Source of the DNA: Desulfobacter curvatus DSM 3379
GTDB taxonomy: Bacteria > Desulfobacterota > Desulfobacteria > Desulfobacterales > Desulfobacteraceae
Assembly: GCF_000373985.1 (NCBI RefSeq)
Contig: NZ_KB893111.1
Coordinates: 123-23,876, forward strand
DNA length: 23,754 bases
Direction of reading: 5' to 3'
Shown: positions 1 through 8,770 of the stretch, piece by piece
How positions within the stretch are numbered: position 1 is the first letter of the stretch
How the letters are laid out: each line of letters starts with the position of its first letter
Program-made: the position numbers and the translations under genes
The notes under the pieces: generated by a model
What the model was told of the DNA's origin: nothing
The model's database searches: none
What the model saw: only the letters and a program-made list of their open reading frames with translations

Positions 1-217
1 GTGGGTGAACTCACACACATCCACGTTACATTATCAAAAGACCTGCAGAGTGTCTATTATAATTTTGCGACAAAATAATTTTAGATGTCGCTCCGCCCCC
101 CTGATATCATTGATAATAAATTTTGATGCGTCAGCGCTGCGGTACGAAACGGGCAGTTGCTTTTTCCAACTTAACGTAATAAGGTTCTTTTTAAAAAAAA
201 TTCTGTCGGAAAACAAA
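1..217. other. AT-rich leader upstream of the sensor kinase
   Basis: No convincing gene is visible here. The reading frame of the kinase stays open back to position 5, but the extra 71 residues are not protein-like and lie before an obvious signal peptide, so the stretch is best read as 5' leader and promoter DNA. A perfect TATAAT lies at 58-63, but I see no good -35 hexamer 16-18 bases upstream, so a promoter there is only a possibility. Confidence 0.5.
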
Positions 218-3200
218 ATGTACTCATATAGATATATGACCGGATTAAAATATATTTTAATCATCTTATTCGTATCTATTTCTACGACGGGCACCTGTTG
301 GGCAGGCAGCCCACCCAAACAGGTTGTCGTAGCTGTGGGCACGGACAGCACCCCCTATTATTTCCTGGATCAGGAGAACCACCCTGCAGGCCTGGTGGTG
401 GATATCTGGAAACTTTGGGCCGGTAAGACCGGAATACAAGTTGTTTTTAGGCCCGTCCCCTTTTACCAAACGCTTATATCCGTACAAAATGGAGATGCCG
501 ATGTCCATGCCGGGTGTTTTTTCAGCCGGGAAAGAAACAAAACCCTTGATTTCATTGAGCCTGTAGTGAAGGTCAGGACCCATTTTTTTGTGAAAAAAAA
601 TATCCTGGGCGTAAAGCGGCTGGAAGATTTACGTGGTTTTCGCATTGGCATCATCAAGGGAGATGCTGCCATTGATTACCTGAAACAAAAAATGCCTGAT
701 GCCACACTGGCCGTATATCCGGATAACCAGGCCCTGTTTGACGCTGTTAAGTCGGGTGATATTCTTGCGTTTGTCAAAGATACCAATATCGCTTTGGCCA
801 TGCTCAAACAAAAGGGGATACTGAATCAGTACCGGTATTTTGACCAGGAGCCGCTTTACGAAGCCGACTGGCTATGCGCCGTGCGTAAAGGGAATAACGC
901 CCTGGCCGAAATTGTACGAAAAGGGATGCAGGACATACCACAGGCTGACAAAGCCGCTGTTTTTCGTAAATGGACCGGCAGATCCCAGGAACAGGAGACC
1001 AATGTATTGACCATTGCCTGCTGCAATGAGTGCCCGCCCATGTCCATGATCAGCGCTGCGGGCCATCCGTACGGTATGCTGGTGGATGTGTGGCGGCTGT
1101 GGGCAACTAAAACCGGCCGGAAAATAAATTTTAAGTTTTTCAGCTGGGAAGAATCCCTAAAAGCAGTTGAGGATGGAAGGGCTGATATCCATTCAGGGCT
1201 CTACAAGTCAAAAGACTTGGAAAAAACCATTGCCTTCTCCAGAACCTTTTACCGGATAGAAAGCGGTTTCTTTTATAAACTAGGTCCGGATGCGCCCAAA
1301 ACACTGGCCGATTTACAGGGAAAAGTTGTCGGCACAGATGCCGGTACCACTCAGTTAAACCATTTACAGGCAAGCGACAGAGTCTTTCTGGTGCAGCCCA
1401 CGGATCAGGATCTACTCCAGAAAGCATCCCAAGGCGCCTTTGACATCTTTTTTGCAGAACTGCCTTATGTCTCGGCCCAGCTTGAACAAAGGGGAGAACA
1501 GGGCAAATACGGCCTTTTACGCCAGGGAAAAATGACGCAACCCATCTATGCGGGTGTGGCAAAAAATAATCCAACGCTTTTAGAGACGGTCAACAAAGGC
1601 CTTACCGACATGTACTATGTTGAACTGGCTGATATCGAGGCGCGCTGGATCAAAGATCCTTTACTGAGACGGCTTGGGAACAACGCCATGCCCAATATCC
1701 TGACCCAGGAAGAAAAAGCCTGGCTGAAATCCCACCAGGTGATCCGGCTGTTAGGAGACGCCGGCTGTCCGCCCATTGGCTTTGCAGATTCAACCGGCCG
1801 GTATAAAGGGGTGGCGGCTGACTATGTCAATCTGATCGGACGCCGGCTGGGCATCCGGTTTGACGTCATCAGCGACTACACCTGGACCCAGATGGCGGAT
1901 CTGATAAAAGCGGGTAAGGCAAACGGCATCACCTGTATGGTCAAAGAAAAGGAGCGGGAGCAGTGGCTCTCATTCAGCACGCCCTATTTTGTCAGCCCCT
2001 ATGTCATTGTGACGAACAAACAGACGCCTGCCATTTCCGGCATAGAAAATCTGGCCGGAAAAACCCTGTCCATTGAAGAAGGCTACTTTCTGCAGTCCAG
2101 GTTGAAGGCACAATATCCTGAAATCATGCTTAAACCGGTTAAGAATACGGCCGAGGCCCTTGAGAATGTGGCGAACGGGACAGCCGATGCCTATGTCGGA
2201 AATCTTATGGTAATTAAATACCTGTTAAATAAAAAGGGTATTAATACTCTCAAAATTGCAGCACCGGCACCCTGGCCGGCATCCAGACTTTGCCTTGGCA
2301 TCCGCAAGGACTGGCCCCTTCTGATTTCATCCATTAACAAAGCCATTGAAAATATCTCCCAGGAATCCCATCGGCTGATCAACCAGCACTGGATGGAAGA
2401 CTTTGAGGATGCGGATCAGAAAACCATGCTCCTGCTCTCACACGAAGAGAAAGAATGGTTGAAATCCCATCCTGCCTTACGGCTGGGGATTGATCCTGCC
2501 TGGCCACCGTTTGAATTCTATTCCCAGGAGTACGGGTATTCAGGCCTGGCTTCTGAATATATCAAAAAAATTGAAAAACAGCTCAATATCTCCCTGCAGG
2601 CCCAGACCGGCCTGACCTGGCAACAGGCGATGGACAAGGGGCGGCAAAAAGAGATTGATCTGTTTCCCTGCATTACCCCCAGTCAAAAGCGGGCCCAGTT
2701 TCTTAATTTCACCAAGCCATATCTGTCTTTTCCCATGGTTATTGCCGCCAGAACGGATTTTCCTTTTATCAGTGGACTTGACGATCTGGAAGGCAAGACA
2801 ATTGCCGTGGTGAATGGCTATATATCCCAGGAAATTCTCCAAAAAGATTTTGGAAAACTTAAACTGTTACCCGTTGAATCGGTAAGCGAGGGCCTAAAGC
2901 AGGTCAGCCAAAACAGAGCAGATGTATTTGTGGGAAACCTTGCCTCCATTACCTATTGCTCCAAACAGACAGGACTGACCAATATCAAAATTTCCGCTGT
3001 GACCCCCTACGAATTTGAACTCTCCATGGGGGTACGAAAGGATTGGCCCCAACTGGCCTCCATCCTTGACAAAATTTTGGCAAACATGCCGGAATCTGAA
3101 AAAAACAGAATTCGGGATGACTGGATCCGCATGCAGTTTGAACATCAAACCAACTGGACCCTTCTGTGGAAATGGATTCTGGGCATGACCCTTGTCTCAT

Positions 3201-5122
3201 GTACCATCCTGGGCATTATTCTTTTTTCCAACAATAGACTTAAAAAAGCGGAAGCCTCTTTGAGGGAGAGTCACGAAAAATTGGCCCTGGCCGTGGCCGT
3301 GGCCAGGGAGGAAAAGCAGAAAGCCCTGGCAGCAGACCAGGCAAAAAGTCAATTCCTGGCCAATATGAGCCATGAAATCCGGACCCCCATGAATGCGATC
3401 ATCGGTATGACCCATCTGATTATGAAAACTCCCCTGGATACAAGGCAAACGGATTACGCGACCAAAATTGATACCTCGGCCAAATCCCTGCTGAACCTGA
3501 TAAACGATATCCTGGATTTTTCCAAGATTGAAGCCGGCAAGATGGACATGGAAATTGTGAATTTCAGCCTGGATGAAACCATGGAAAAACTTGCCGGTCT
3601 GATTACGGTCAAGGCCGCTGCAAAAAAAGATCTTAAAGTGCTGTTCAAGGTGGATCCCCAAATCCCCAACAACCTGAAAGGTGACCCCCTAAGGCTGAAC
3701 CAGGTCCTGGTCAACCTTGGCAACAATGCAGTGAAGTTCACGGAGAAAGGTCACATCATTGTGTCGGTGGATCTGCTTGAGAGGCAAAAAGATCGGGTGA
3801 TTTTAAAATTCTGCGTTAAAGACAGCGGAATCGGTATGACACCGGAACAGCAGAAAAAACTGTTCAAAGTGTTTAGCCAGGCAGATGCCTCCACAACCCG
3901 GAAGTACGGCGGCACAGGATTGGGGCTTGCCATTTCAAAACGGATTGTCGAGATGATGGGTGGACAAATTTCCCTTGAAAGTACATCCGGAAAAGGCAGT
4001 ACCTTTTCTTTTACCTTGCCCATGGCATTTGGCCCCCAAAAGGCCCCCAAACAAAAAAGTGAAAAACAAACGCTTTCCAGAACTGTTCTGGGGGCCAAAA
4101 TTCTTCTGGCAGAGGACCACGACATCAACCAGCAGGTTGCAAAGGAAATTCTGGAAAGCGCCGGATTTTTTGTCCGGATCGCAAATAATGGAAAAGAAGC
4201 CCTTTCCATGGTTTTGTCCCAGGATTTTGACCTGGTTCTCATGGATCTTCAAATGCCGGTGATGGACGGGTACCAGGCGACCCGGGAAATACGGCGGCAT
4301 AAAACCGCCAAGGATCTGCCCATTGTGGCCATGACGGCCTCTGCCATGCCCCGGGACCGGGAAAAGGCCATGGCTGCGGGCATGGATTCCCATGTGAGCA
4401 AGCCCATTGATTTAAACGAACTGTTCCAGACCCTTTCCCGATGGATAAAGCCTGGAGACAGACCATTGCCAAGGGGCTTTGAGCAAAAGCAGGAGAAAGA
4501 GAGCTCCCTGGTTGATGTTCCGGGAATATCCGTACGCCGGGCCCTTTCCCGTATGGACCAAAATGAGGTACTCTACCTGGACCTGCTGGAGAAATTCAAA
4601 CAAAGTTATGCACACGCCGACCGGGAATTAAAGACGCTCATTGAAAAAGGACAGGATGCGGATGCCCGGCGGCTGGCCCATTCCATCAAAGGTGTGGCCG
4701 GCAATGTCGGCATGACGGACCTGCAGGCGGCCGCAGCCGACCTGGAAACCGCCTTCCGTGACAGGAGGTCATCTGAATACGACACCCTGATGGCTCTGTT
4801 TTCCCAGGCGTTGTCCCTTGTTTTGTCTTCGGTGGATCAACAATTGACGGGTGCCATTGTCAAGGATGCCCCGTTGCCGGAAAATAAGGAAATCAAATCC
4901 GAAAAAGAACTGGCCCTGATGTTGGTTGACCTTGCCCTGTTTGTAAAAAAACGGGAGGCCAAGCCGGCAAAAGACCGAATAAAAAAAATGAGCAACCTGG
5001 CATGGCCAAAGCATATGGAGTCTGATATAGCAGAGCTTGATCGCCTGATTTCCCGGTACCAATTCAAACCGGCGGCACAAATCCTTGAAAAGATAATGGT
5101 GAAATTGGAAGATGTAGGATAA
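218..5122 (+). CDS. BvgS/EvgS-like hybrid histidine kinase with four solute-binding sensor domains
   Basis: A membrane sensor kinase of 1634 aa. The chosen ATG at 218 opens a clear signal peptide (hydrophobic core YILIILFVSIS, then CWAG); the in-frame start at 5 only adds leader. Four tandem SBP_bac_3 (Venus-flytrap) domains follow at about 35-255, 261-482, 494-726 and 738-973, then one membrane helix at about 979-1005 and a short coiled coil. The kinase core has HisKA with SHEIRTP (H1052) and HATPase_c with GTGLGLAIS. A receiver domain (LVLMDLQMPVMDGY, D1343) and an Hpt domain (LAHSIKGVAGNVG, H1488) complete the phosphorelay. BvgS has two flytraps plus PAS; this protein has four and no recognisable PAS. 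The ligand is unknown; this domain family usually binds amino acids or small organic acids. It is first in an operon, 3 bp before the next gene. Confidence 0.93.
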   Translation: MYSYRYMTGLKYILIILFVSISTTGTCWAGSPPKQVVVAVGTDSTPYYFLDQENHPAGLVVDIWKLWAGKTGIQVVFRPVPFYQTLISVQNGDADVHAGCFFSRERNKTLDFIEPVVKVRTHFFVKKNILGVKRLEDLRGFRIGIIKGDAAIDYLKQKMPDATLAVYPDNQALFDAVKSGDILAFVKDTNIALAMLKQKGILNQYRYFDQEPLYEADWLCAVRKGNNALAEIVRKGMQDIPQADKAAVFRKWTGRSQEQETNVLTIACCNECPPMSMISAAGHPYGMLVDVWRLWATKTGRKINFKFFSWEESLKAVEDGRADIHSGLYKSKDLEKTIAFSRTFYRIESGFFYKLGPDAPKTLADLQGKVVGTDAGTTQLNHLQASDRVFLVQPTDQDLLQKASQGAFDIFFAELPYVSAQLEQRGEQGKYGLLRQGKMTQPIYAGVAKNNPTLLETVNKGLTDMYYVELADIEARWIKDPLLRRLGNNAMPNILTQEEKAWLKSHQVIRLLGDAGCPPIGFADSTGRYKGVAADYVNLIGRRLGIRFDVISDYTWTQMADLIKAGKANGITCMVKEKEREQWLSFSTPYFVSPYVIVTNKQTPAISGIENLAGKTLSIEEGYFLQSRLKAQYPEIMLKPVKNTAEALENVANGTADAYVGNLMVIKYLLNKKGINTLKIAAPAPWPASRLCLGIRKDWPLLISSINKAIENISQESHRLINQHWMEDFEDADQKTMLLLSHEEKEWLKSHPALRLGIDPAWPPFEFYSQEYGYSGLASEYIKKIEKQLNISLQAQTGLTWQQAMDKGRQKEIDLFPCITPSQKRAQFLNFTKPYLSFPMVIAARTDFPFISGLDDLEGKTIAVVNGYISQEILQKDFGKLKLLPVESVSEGLKQVSQNRADVFVGNLASITYCSKQTGLTNIKISAVTPYEFELSMGVRKDWPQLASILDKILANMPESEKNRIRDDWIRMQFEHQTNWTLLWKWILGMTLVSCTILGIILFSNNRLKKAEASLRESHEKLALAVAVAREEKQKALAADQAKSQFLANMSHEIRTPMNAIIGMTHLIMKTPLDTRQTDYATKIDTSAKSLLNLINDILDFSKIEAGKMDMEIVNFSLDETMEKLAGLITVKAAAKKDLKVLFKVDPQIPNNLKGDPLRLNQVLVNLGNNAVKFTEKGHIIVSVDLLERQKDRVILKFCVKDSGIGMTPEQQKKLFKVFSQADASTTRKYGGTGLGLAISKRIVEMMGGQISLESTSGKGSTFSFTLPMAFGPQKAPKQKSEKQTLSRTVLGAKILLAEDHDINQQVAKEILESAGFFVRIANNGKEALSMVLSQDFDLVLMDLQMPVMDGYQATREIRRHKTAKDLPIVAMTASAMPRDREKAMAAGMDSHVSKPIDLNELFQTLSRWIKPGDRPLPRGFEQKQEKESSLVDVPGISVRRALSRMDQNEVLYLDLLEKFKQSYAHADRELKTLIEKGQDADARRLAHSIKGVAGNVGMTDLQAAAADLETAFRDRRSSEYDTLMALFSQALSLVLSSVDQQLTGAIVKDAPLPENKEIKSEKELALMLVDLALFVKKREAKPAKDRIKKMSNLAWPKHMESDIAELDRLISRYQFKPAAQILEKIMVKLEDVG

Positions 5123-5125
5123 ATT

Positions 5126-6217
5126 ATGACCGACTTATCTCAAATGCGCGTACTTGTTGTAGATGATGTTGAAACCAATGTGGATATTCTGGTGGAAGCC
5201 CTTGGCGACGATTACCGGGTCAGTGTGGCCATGGACGGGGAATCAGCCCTGGAACTTATTGAGGAAGATCCACCGGATATTATTCTTATGGATATCATGA
5301 TGCCCGGCATAGACGGATACGAAGTGTGTGAAAGGCTTAAGTCCAAAACCGCCACCCGGGATATCCCCGTGGTGTTTCTGACGGCCTTGTCCGAAGAGGA
5401 AAATGAGGCCAAGGGACTTGCCTTAGGGGCGGTGGATTATATTACAAAGCCCTTCAGGGCGGCACTGGTCAAAGCCCGTGTTAAAAATCATCTGGAATTG
5501 AAACAACACAAGGACCATTTGGAAAGCCTGGTCGCCAAGAGAACCCGGGAAGTATTGTTAACCCAGGAAATCAGCATGGAAAGCATCGGCATTCTGGCTG
5601 AATTTCGAGATCCTGAGACCGGTGGGCATATCAAGCGGACCCAACATTACATCAAAGCGCTTGCTAACCAGCTTAAATTTTTACCCAAGTTCAGTCAAAT
5701 ACTAGATGAAGAGACCATTGACCGGATCTATAAATGTGCACCGTTGCATGATATCGGAAAAGTTGCCATACCTGATGCCATCCTTAAAAAACCCGGGAAA
5801 CTGACCAAAGAAGAATTCGATGTGATGAAAACCCATACCATGCATGGATATGAGGTGTTGCTGTCCGGCAAAAGACGTCTGGACAAAGGCGATTATCTGA
5901 ACTGCGCAGGCTCCATTGCATTGACCCACCATGAAAAGTGGGACGGCTCCGGCTATCCCCGAGGACTTTCAGGAGATAACATCCCTGTGGAAGGGCGATT
6001 GATGGCCATCGCAGACGTTTATGATGCGCTGGTTTCCAAAAGGGTATATAAGCCGCCTTTTCCCCATTCCCAAGCCATGGCCATTATTCTTGAGGGAGAG
6101 GGAAAACATTTTGACCCTGAGATGGTGGCGGTGTTTAAACACCACGCCGAAACATTCAGAGCCATTGCCATAGAATTTGCAGACCATGATGATGAAATCA
6201 AAACGTTGCAGTGCTAA
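5126..6217 (+). CDS. Response regulator with HD-GYP domain (cyclic-di-GMP phosphodiesterase)
   Basis: A cytosolic two-domain regulator of 363 aa. The N-terminal receiver spans about 6-125, with the phospho-acceptor in LMDIMMPGIDGYE (D56) and the conserved K in YITKPF. The HD-GYP domain spans about 150-345 and carries ETGGH, the HD pair in LHDIGK (H208, D209), the histidines of THTMHG, HHEKWDG and the GYP signature at 276-278. All metal-site motifs look intact, so active hydrolysis of cyclic-di-GMP is expected. The ATG follows the kinase stop by three bases and its ribosome site (TAGGA) overlaps the kinase's stop codon, indicating co-translation. It is the likely phosphorylation target of the upstream kinase, giving a second-messenger output. 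Confidence 0.93.
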   Translation: MTDLSQMRVLVVDDVETNVDILVEALGDDYRVSVAMDGESALELIEEDPPDIILMDIMMPGIDGYEVCERLKSKTATRDIPVVFLTALSEEENEAKGLALGAVDYITKPFRAALVKARVKNHLELKQHKDHLESLVAKRTREVLLTQEISMESIGILAEFRDPETGGHIKRTQHYIKALANQLKFLPKFSQILDEETIDRIYKCAPLHDIGKVAIPDAILKKPGKLTKEEFDVMKTHTMHGYEVLLSGKRRLDKGDYLNCAGSIALTHHEKWDGSGYPRGLSGDNIPVEGRLMAIADVYDALVSKRVYKPPFPHSQAMAIILEGEGKHFDPEMVAVFKHHAETFRAIAIEFADHDDEIKTLQC

Positions 6218-6241
6218 AGGGATACATATAAAGGGAAAATT

Positions 6242-7366
6242 ATGGGGCAGGAGCAAACAGCCATACATAAACAGTCAGTGATGGTGGTTGACGACTGCGA
6301 ACCGGATATTGACGCACTGGTGGCGTGTTTAAGCGGCAACTACCAGGTCCGGATCGCAACGGACGGGGACAGTGCCTTGAAAAGTATCCGGGAGGATGTG
6401 CCTGACATCGTACTGTTGGACATCCTTATGCCGGGGATGGACGGTTTTGAAGTATGCCGGAAAATCAAGGAAGATCCCGGGCTAAAAGACGTACTGATCA
6501 TCTTTGTCAGCAGTCTGACCGAAGCTGTGGATGAAACCAAGGGGCTGGAGATGGGGGCTGTGGACTATATTACCAAACCCTTTAACTTTGCCGTCATTCG
6601 CGCCAAGGTAAAAACCCACCTGGAGCTGGCCCTGGCCAGAAAGGAACTGGCATACCAGAACCGGATTCTTAAAGAAAATATTGAACTGCGTGAACAAATG
6701 GAACAGATTTACCGCCATGATCTGAAGAACCCGATTCAGGCGGTGTTGGGGGTCGCCCAGATTATGAAGCACTCTGAAACTCTGGAAAAAACCACCCGGC
6801 AAAATCTGGCCCAGGAACAAATTAATGCCTGTTTTACCATGATTGATATGCTCAACCGGACCATGGTGCTGCATAAAATGGAGCAGAATGTTTGTCCGGT
6901 AAATGTGGCCCGGGTGGATGTCATGCCTGTTTTTGACCGCATCACCATGGTGTTTGGCAGACAGATGGCAAAACGGCAGATCCGGTTGAGCATATCAATC
7001 AACGCAGATCCTGCCGATACCGGCAGGCCCTACATAATTTCATGCGATGAGATGCTTTTTTACATCATGATTAATAATTTATTCTCCAATGCCCTGGAGG
7101 CCTCCCCTGACGGCGGAACCATTGCCATCCGGATGCTTGGCCCCAAACAAAACAATATCAATATAGAGATAGAAAACCAGGGGCTTATCCCCGAGCCCAT
7201 CCGTGATAAGTTCTTTGACAAATTTGTTACTTACGGCAAACCCCAGGGCTCCGGTATTGGAACCTATTCGGCCATGCTCACGGCACAACTGCATGGTGGA
7301 AGCATCAACTTCTCTTTGTCCGAGCAGGCCGGTACCACCACGATATGTGTGTGCTTACCCCAGTAA
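6242..7366 (+). CDS. Soluble receiver-histidine kinase (REC-HK)
   Basis: A 374-aa protein without membrane helices. An N-terminal receiver (VVDD motif; LLDILMPGMDGFE, D60; YITKPF) is followed by a coiled linker, a dimerisation helix with H-box YRHDLKNPIQ (H159) and a HATPase_c domain (NNLFSNALEASPDGG; GSGIGTYSA). It lies 24 bp after the HD-GYP gene, with AAAGGG upstream of the ATG, so it is the third gene of the operon. Its receiver and the stretch after it (AVDYITKPF...VK.HLEL) closely resemble those of the preceding protein, suggesting that the two receivers arose by duplication. A kinase whose activity is gated by its own receiver fits a branch or feedback role in the relay; the partner is not visible here. 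Confidence 0.9.
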   Translation: MGQEQTAIHKQSVMVVDDCEPDIDALVACLSGNYQVRIATDGDSALKSIREDVPDIVLLDILMPGMDGFEVCRKIKEDPGLKDVLIIFVSSLTEAVDETKGLEMGAVDYITKPFNFAVIRAKVKTHLELALARKELAYQNRILKENIELREQMEQIYRHDLKNPIQAVLGVAQIMKHSETLEKTTRQNLAQEQINACFTMIDMLNRTMVLHKMEQNVCPVNVARVDVMPVFDRITMVFGRQMAKRQIRLSISINADPADTGRPYIISCDEMLFYIMINNLFSNALEASPDGGTIAIRMLGPKQNNINIEIENQGLIPEPIRDKFFDKFVTYGKPQGSGIGTYSAMLTAQLHGGSINFSLSEQAGTTTICVCLPQ

Positions 7367-7373
7367 GGAAAGT

Positions 7374-7475
7374 GCCGTTTATAAGAAAGTTCCAATAAGT
7401 TGTTGAATTACTTTTTTACTTTGTTGTGGGCTACACCTCGGTGCTGATATGTCAGGTCAGCCCATGGCTGTTATT
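7374..7475 (+). repeat. ~100-bp repeat with stem-loop, copy 1 (upstream of larA-like gene)
   Basis: This stretch aligns over about 100 bases with 9765-9870 in the same orientation. Shared blocks include GAAAGT near the left end, CTTTGTTGTGGGC, GGTGCTGATA, CAGGTC, and CCCATGG followed by GTTATT. The core forms a hairpin with TGGGCT (7427-7432) pairing AGCCCA (7459-7464); an inner ACCT/AGGT pairing is also possible. In copy 2 the outer stem is TGGGCC/GGCCCA, a compensatory change. There is no T-run, so it is not a simple terminator. It ends 15 bases before the larA-like start codon. Confidence 0.8.
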
Positions 7476-7489
7476 GGAAAAGTCAAAAA

Positions 7490-8770
7490 ATGCGATACCC
7501 AGGATATCTTGAAAAAAAATTTAATTTCCCCGGGTTTTACCGGGTAAAACTGGCTTTGCCGTCCATGGCACTGCCGGATCCGGCAAAGGATCTGAAAGCA
7601 CAACTGGACCAGGCGCTGGATCAGTCACCCATTGAACCCGGGCAGACCGTGGCCGTCGGTGTGGGCAGCCGGGGCATTAACAAAATTGCGGCGATGGTGA
7701 GGCAAATCTGCCGGAGCATCAAAGACAAAGGGGCCCACCCCGTCATCATCCCGGCCATGGGAAGCCACGGCAGTGCCACCCCAGAAGGCCAGGAAAAAAC
7801 CCTCGCTAAATTAGGCGTGACACCTGACGCCTGCCAGGCAACCATTGCCTCACAAATGGATGCGGTTGAAGTGGGCCGCGTCTTTGATGCAGTGCCTGTC
7901 TACTTTTCAAAAAAGGCCATGGAAGCGGACCACAGTATCTGCATTAACCGCATCAAGCCCCATACCAAATTCAAAGGCGATGTGGAAAGTGGGCTTTACA
8001 AAATGCTTGTGGTGGGCATGGGTAAACACAAAGGCGCTTTGACCTATCATAATTTTGCCCTGAAATACGGATTTCATAAGCTTCTCAAAGCCATGGGCGA
8101 TACGATTATTGAACAAACCAACCTCTGTTTGGGCATCGGTGTGGTGGAAGACGCCTATGACCAGATAATGAAAATTGAGGTGATACCGGCGGCCCAAATC
8201 AGCACCCGGGAGCCGGACCTTTTAGCCTTGGCCAAAGCCCATTTTCCCAGCCTGCCGTATAAAAATCTGGACCTGCTGGTGGTCCGGCAAATCGGCAAGG
8301 AGATCAGCGGATCAGGCATGGACCCCAATGTCACCGGCAGAACCTGTGATTTAATGGAAGATGATTTTTCCCAAAGCCTTTGTGCCAAACGGCTGGTGAT
8401 CCTGGACCTGTCCCCAAACACGGCGGGCAATGCCATCGGCTTAGGCAATGCGGACATCATCACCGAAAAAGTATTTGCCGGCATGGATTACCAGGCCACT
8501 ATCATGAATGCCTTGACTGCCATGTCCCTTAAAAAAGCGTCCATTCCGGTCCGGTTGCCCAGTGAGGAAAAGGCCATTCAGGCAGGATTCCAGACCATTG
8601 GTCCGGTGCCCCCTGAAAAGGTCCGGGCGGTGATTATCAAAGATACCATGCATACAACCGACTTTCTTGTCAGCGAAGCCCTGGCCCGTGAAACCCAAAA
8701 ATTGTCCTACCTTAAAGAGATGGCCCCCTGCCGGATCGCATTTTCTTCTTCCGAAGAGCTTGTTTGGTGA
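7490..8770 (+). CDS. LarA-family (DUF2088) nickel-pincer isomerase-like protein
   Basis: A 426-aa protein of the lactate racemase (LarA) superfamily. Family signs are the GSHGSATPEGQ segment (about 91-101), the KPHTKFKGDVESGLYKML block (156-173) and the following VVGMGKHKGA. Characterised members use a nickel-pincer nucleotide cofactor to racemise or epimerise 2-hydroxyacids at histidine/lysine sites. This divergent branch has not, to my knowledge, been assigned a substrate, so lactate racemase activity should not be assumed. No cofactor genes (larB, larC, larE) are in the window. The ribosome site is weak (GGAAAA, about 11 bases before the ATG). The TGA is immediately followed by the stop of the convergent ligase gene. 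A ~100-bp repeat sits just upstream. Confidence 0.85.
   Translation: MRYPGYLEKKFNFPGFYRVKLALPSMALPDPAKDLKAQLDQALDQSPIEPGQTVAVGVGSRGINKIAAMVRQICRSIKDKGAHPVIIPAMGSHGSATPEGQEKTLAKLGVTPDACQATIASQMDAVEVGRVFDAVPVYFSKKAMEADHSICINRIKPHTKFKGDVESGLYKMLVVGMGKHKGALTYHNFALKYGFHKLLKAMGDTIIEQTNLCLGIGVVEDAYDQIMKIEVIPAAQISTREPDLLALAKAHFPSLPYKNLDLLVVRQIGKEISGSGMDPNVTGRTCDLMEDDFSQSLCAKRLVILDLSPNTAGNAIGLGNADIITEKVFAGMDYQATIMNALTAMSLKKASIPVRLPSEEKAIQAGFQTIGPVPPEKVRAVIIKDTMHTTDFLVSEALARETQKLSYLKEMAPCRIAFSSSEELVW

Noticed and set aside
5..217. 71-residue N-terminal extension of the sensor kinase frame
   Set aside because: The extra residues are not protein-like and precede a clear signal peptide beginning at 218.
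3960..4262. 100-aa plus-strand frame within the kinase gene
   Set aside because: It overlaps the HATPase and receiver coding sequence in another frame and is an out-of-frame shadow.
7419..7475. Integron attC site
   Set aside because: Despite the hairpin and the cassette-like layout, the RYYYAAC/GTTRRRY core sites are absent and no integrase is seen.
7419..7475. Rho-independent terminator for the signalling operon
   Set aside because: The stem has no following T-run on either strand, and the sequence is repeated at 9765-9870 in an unrelated position.
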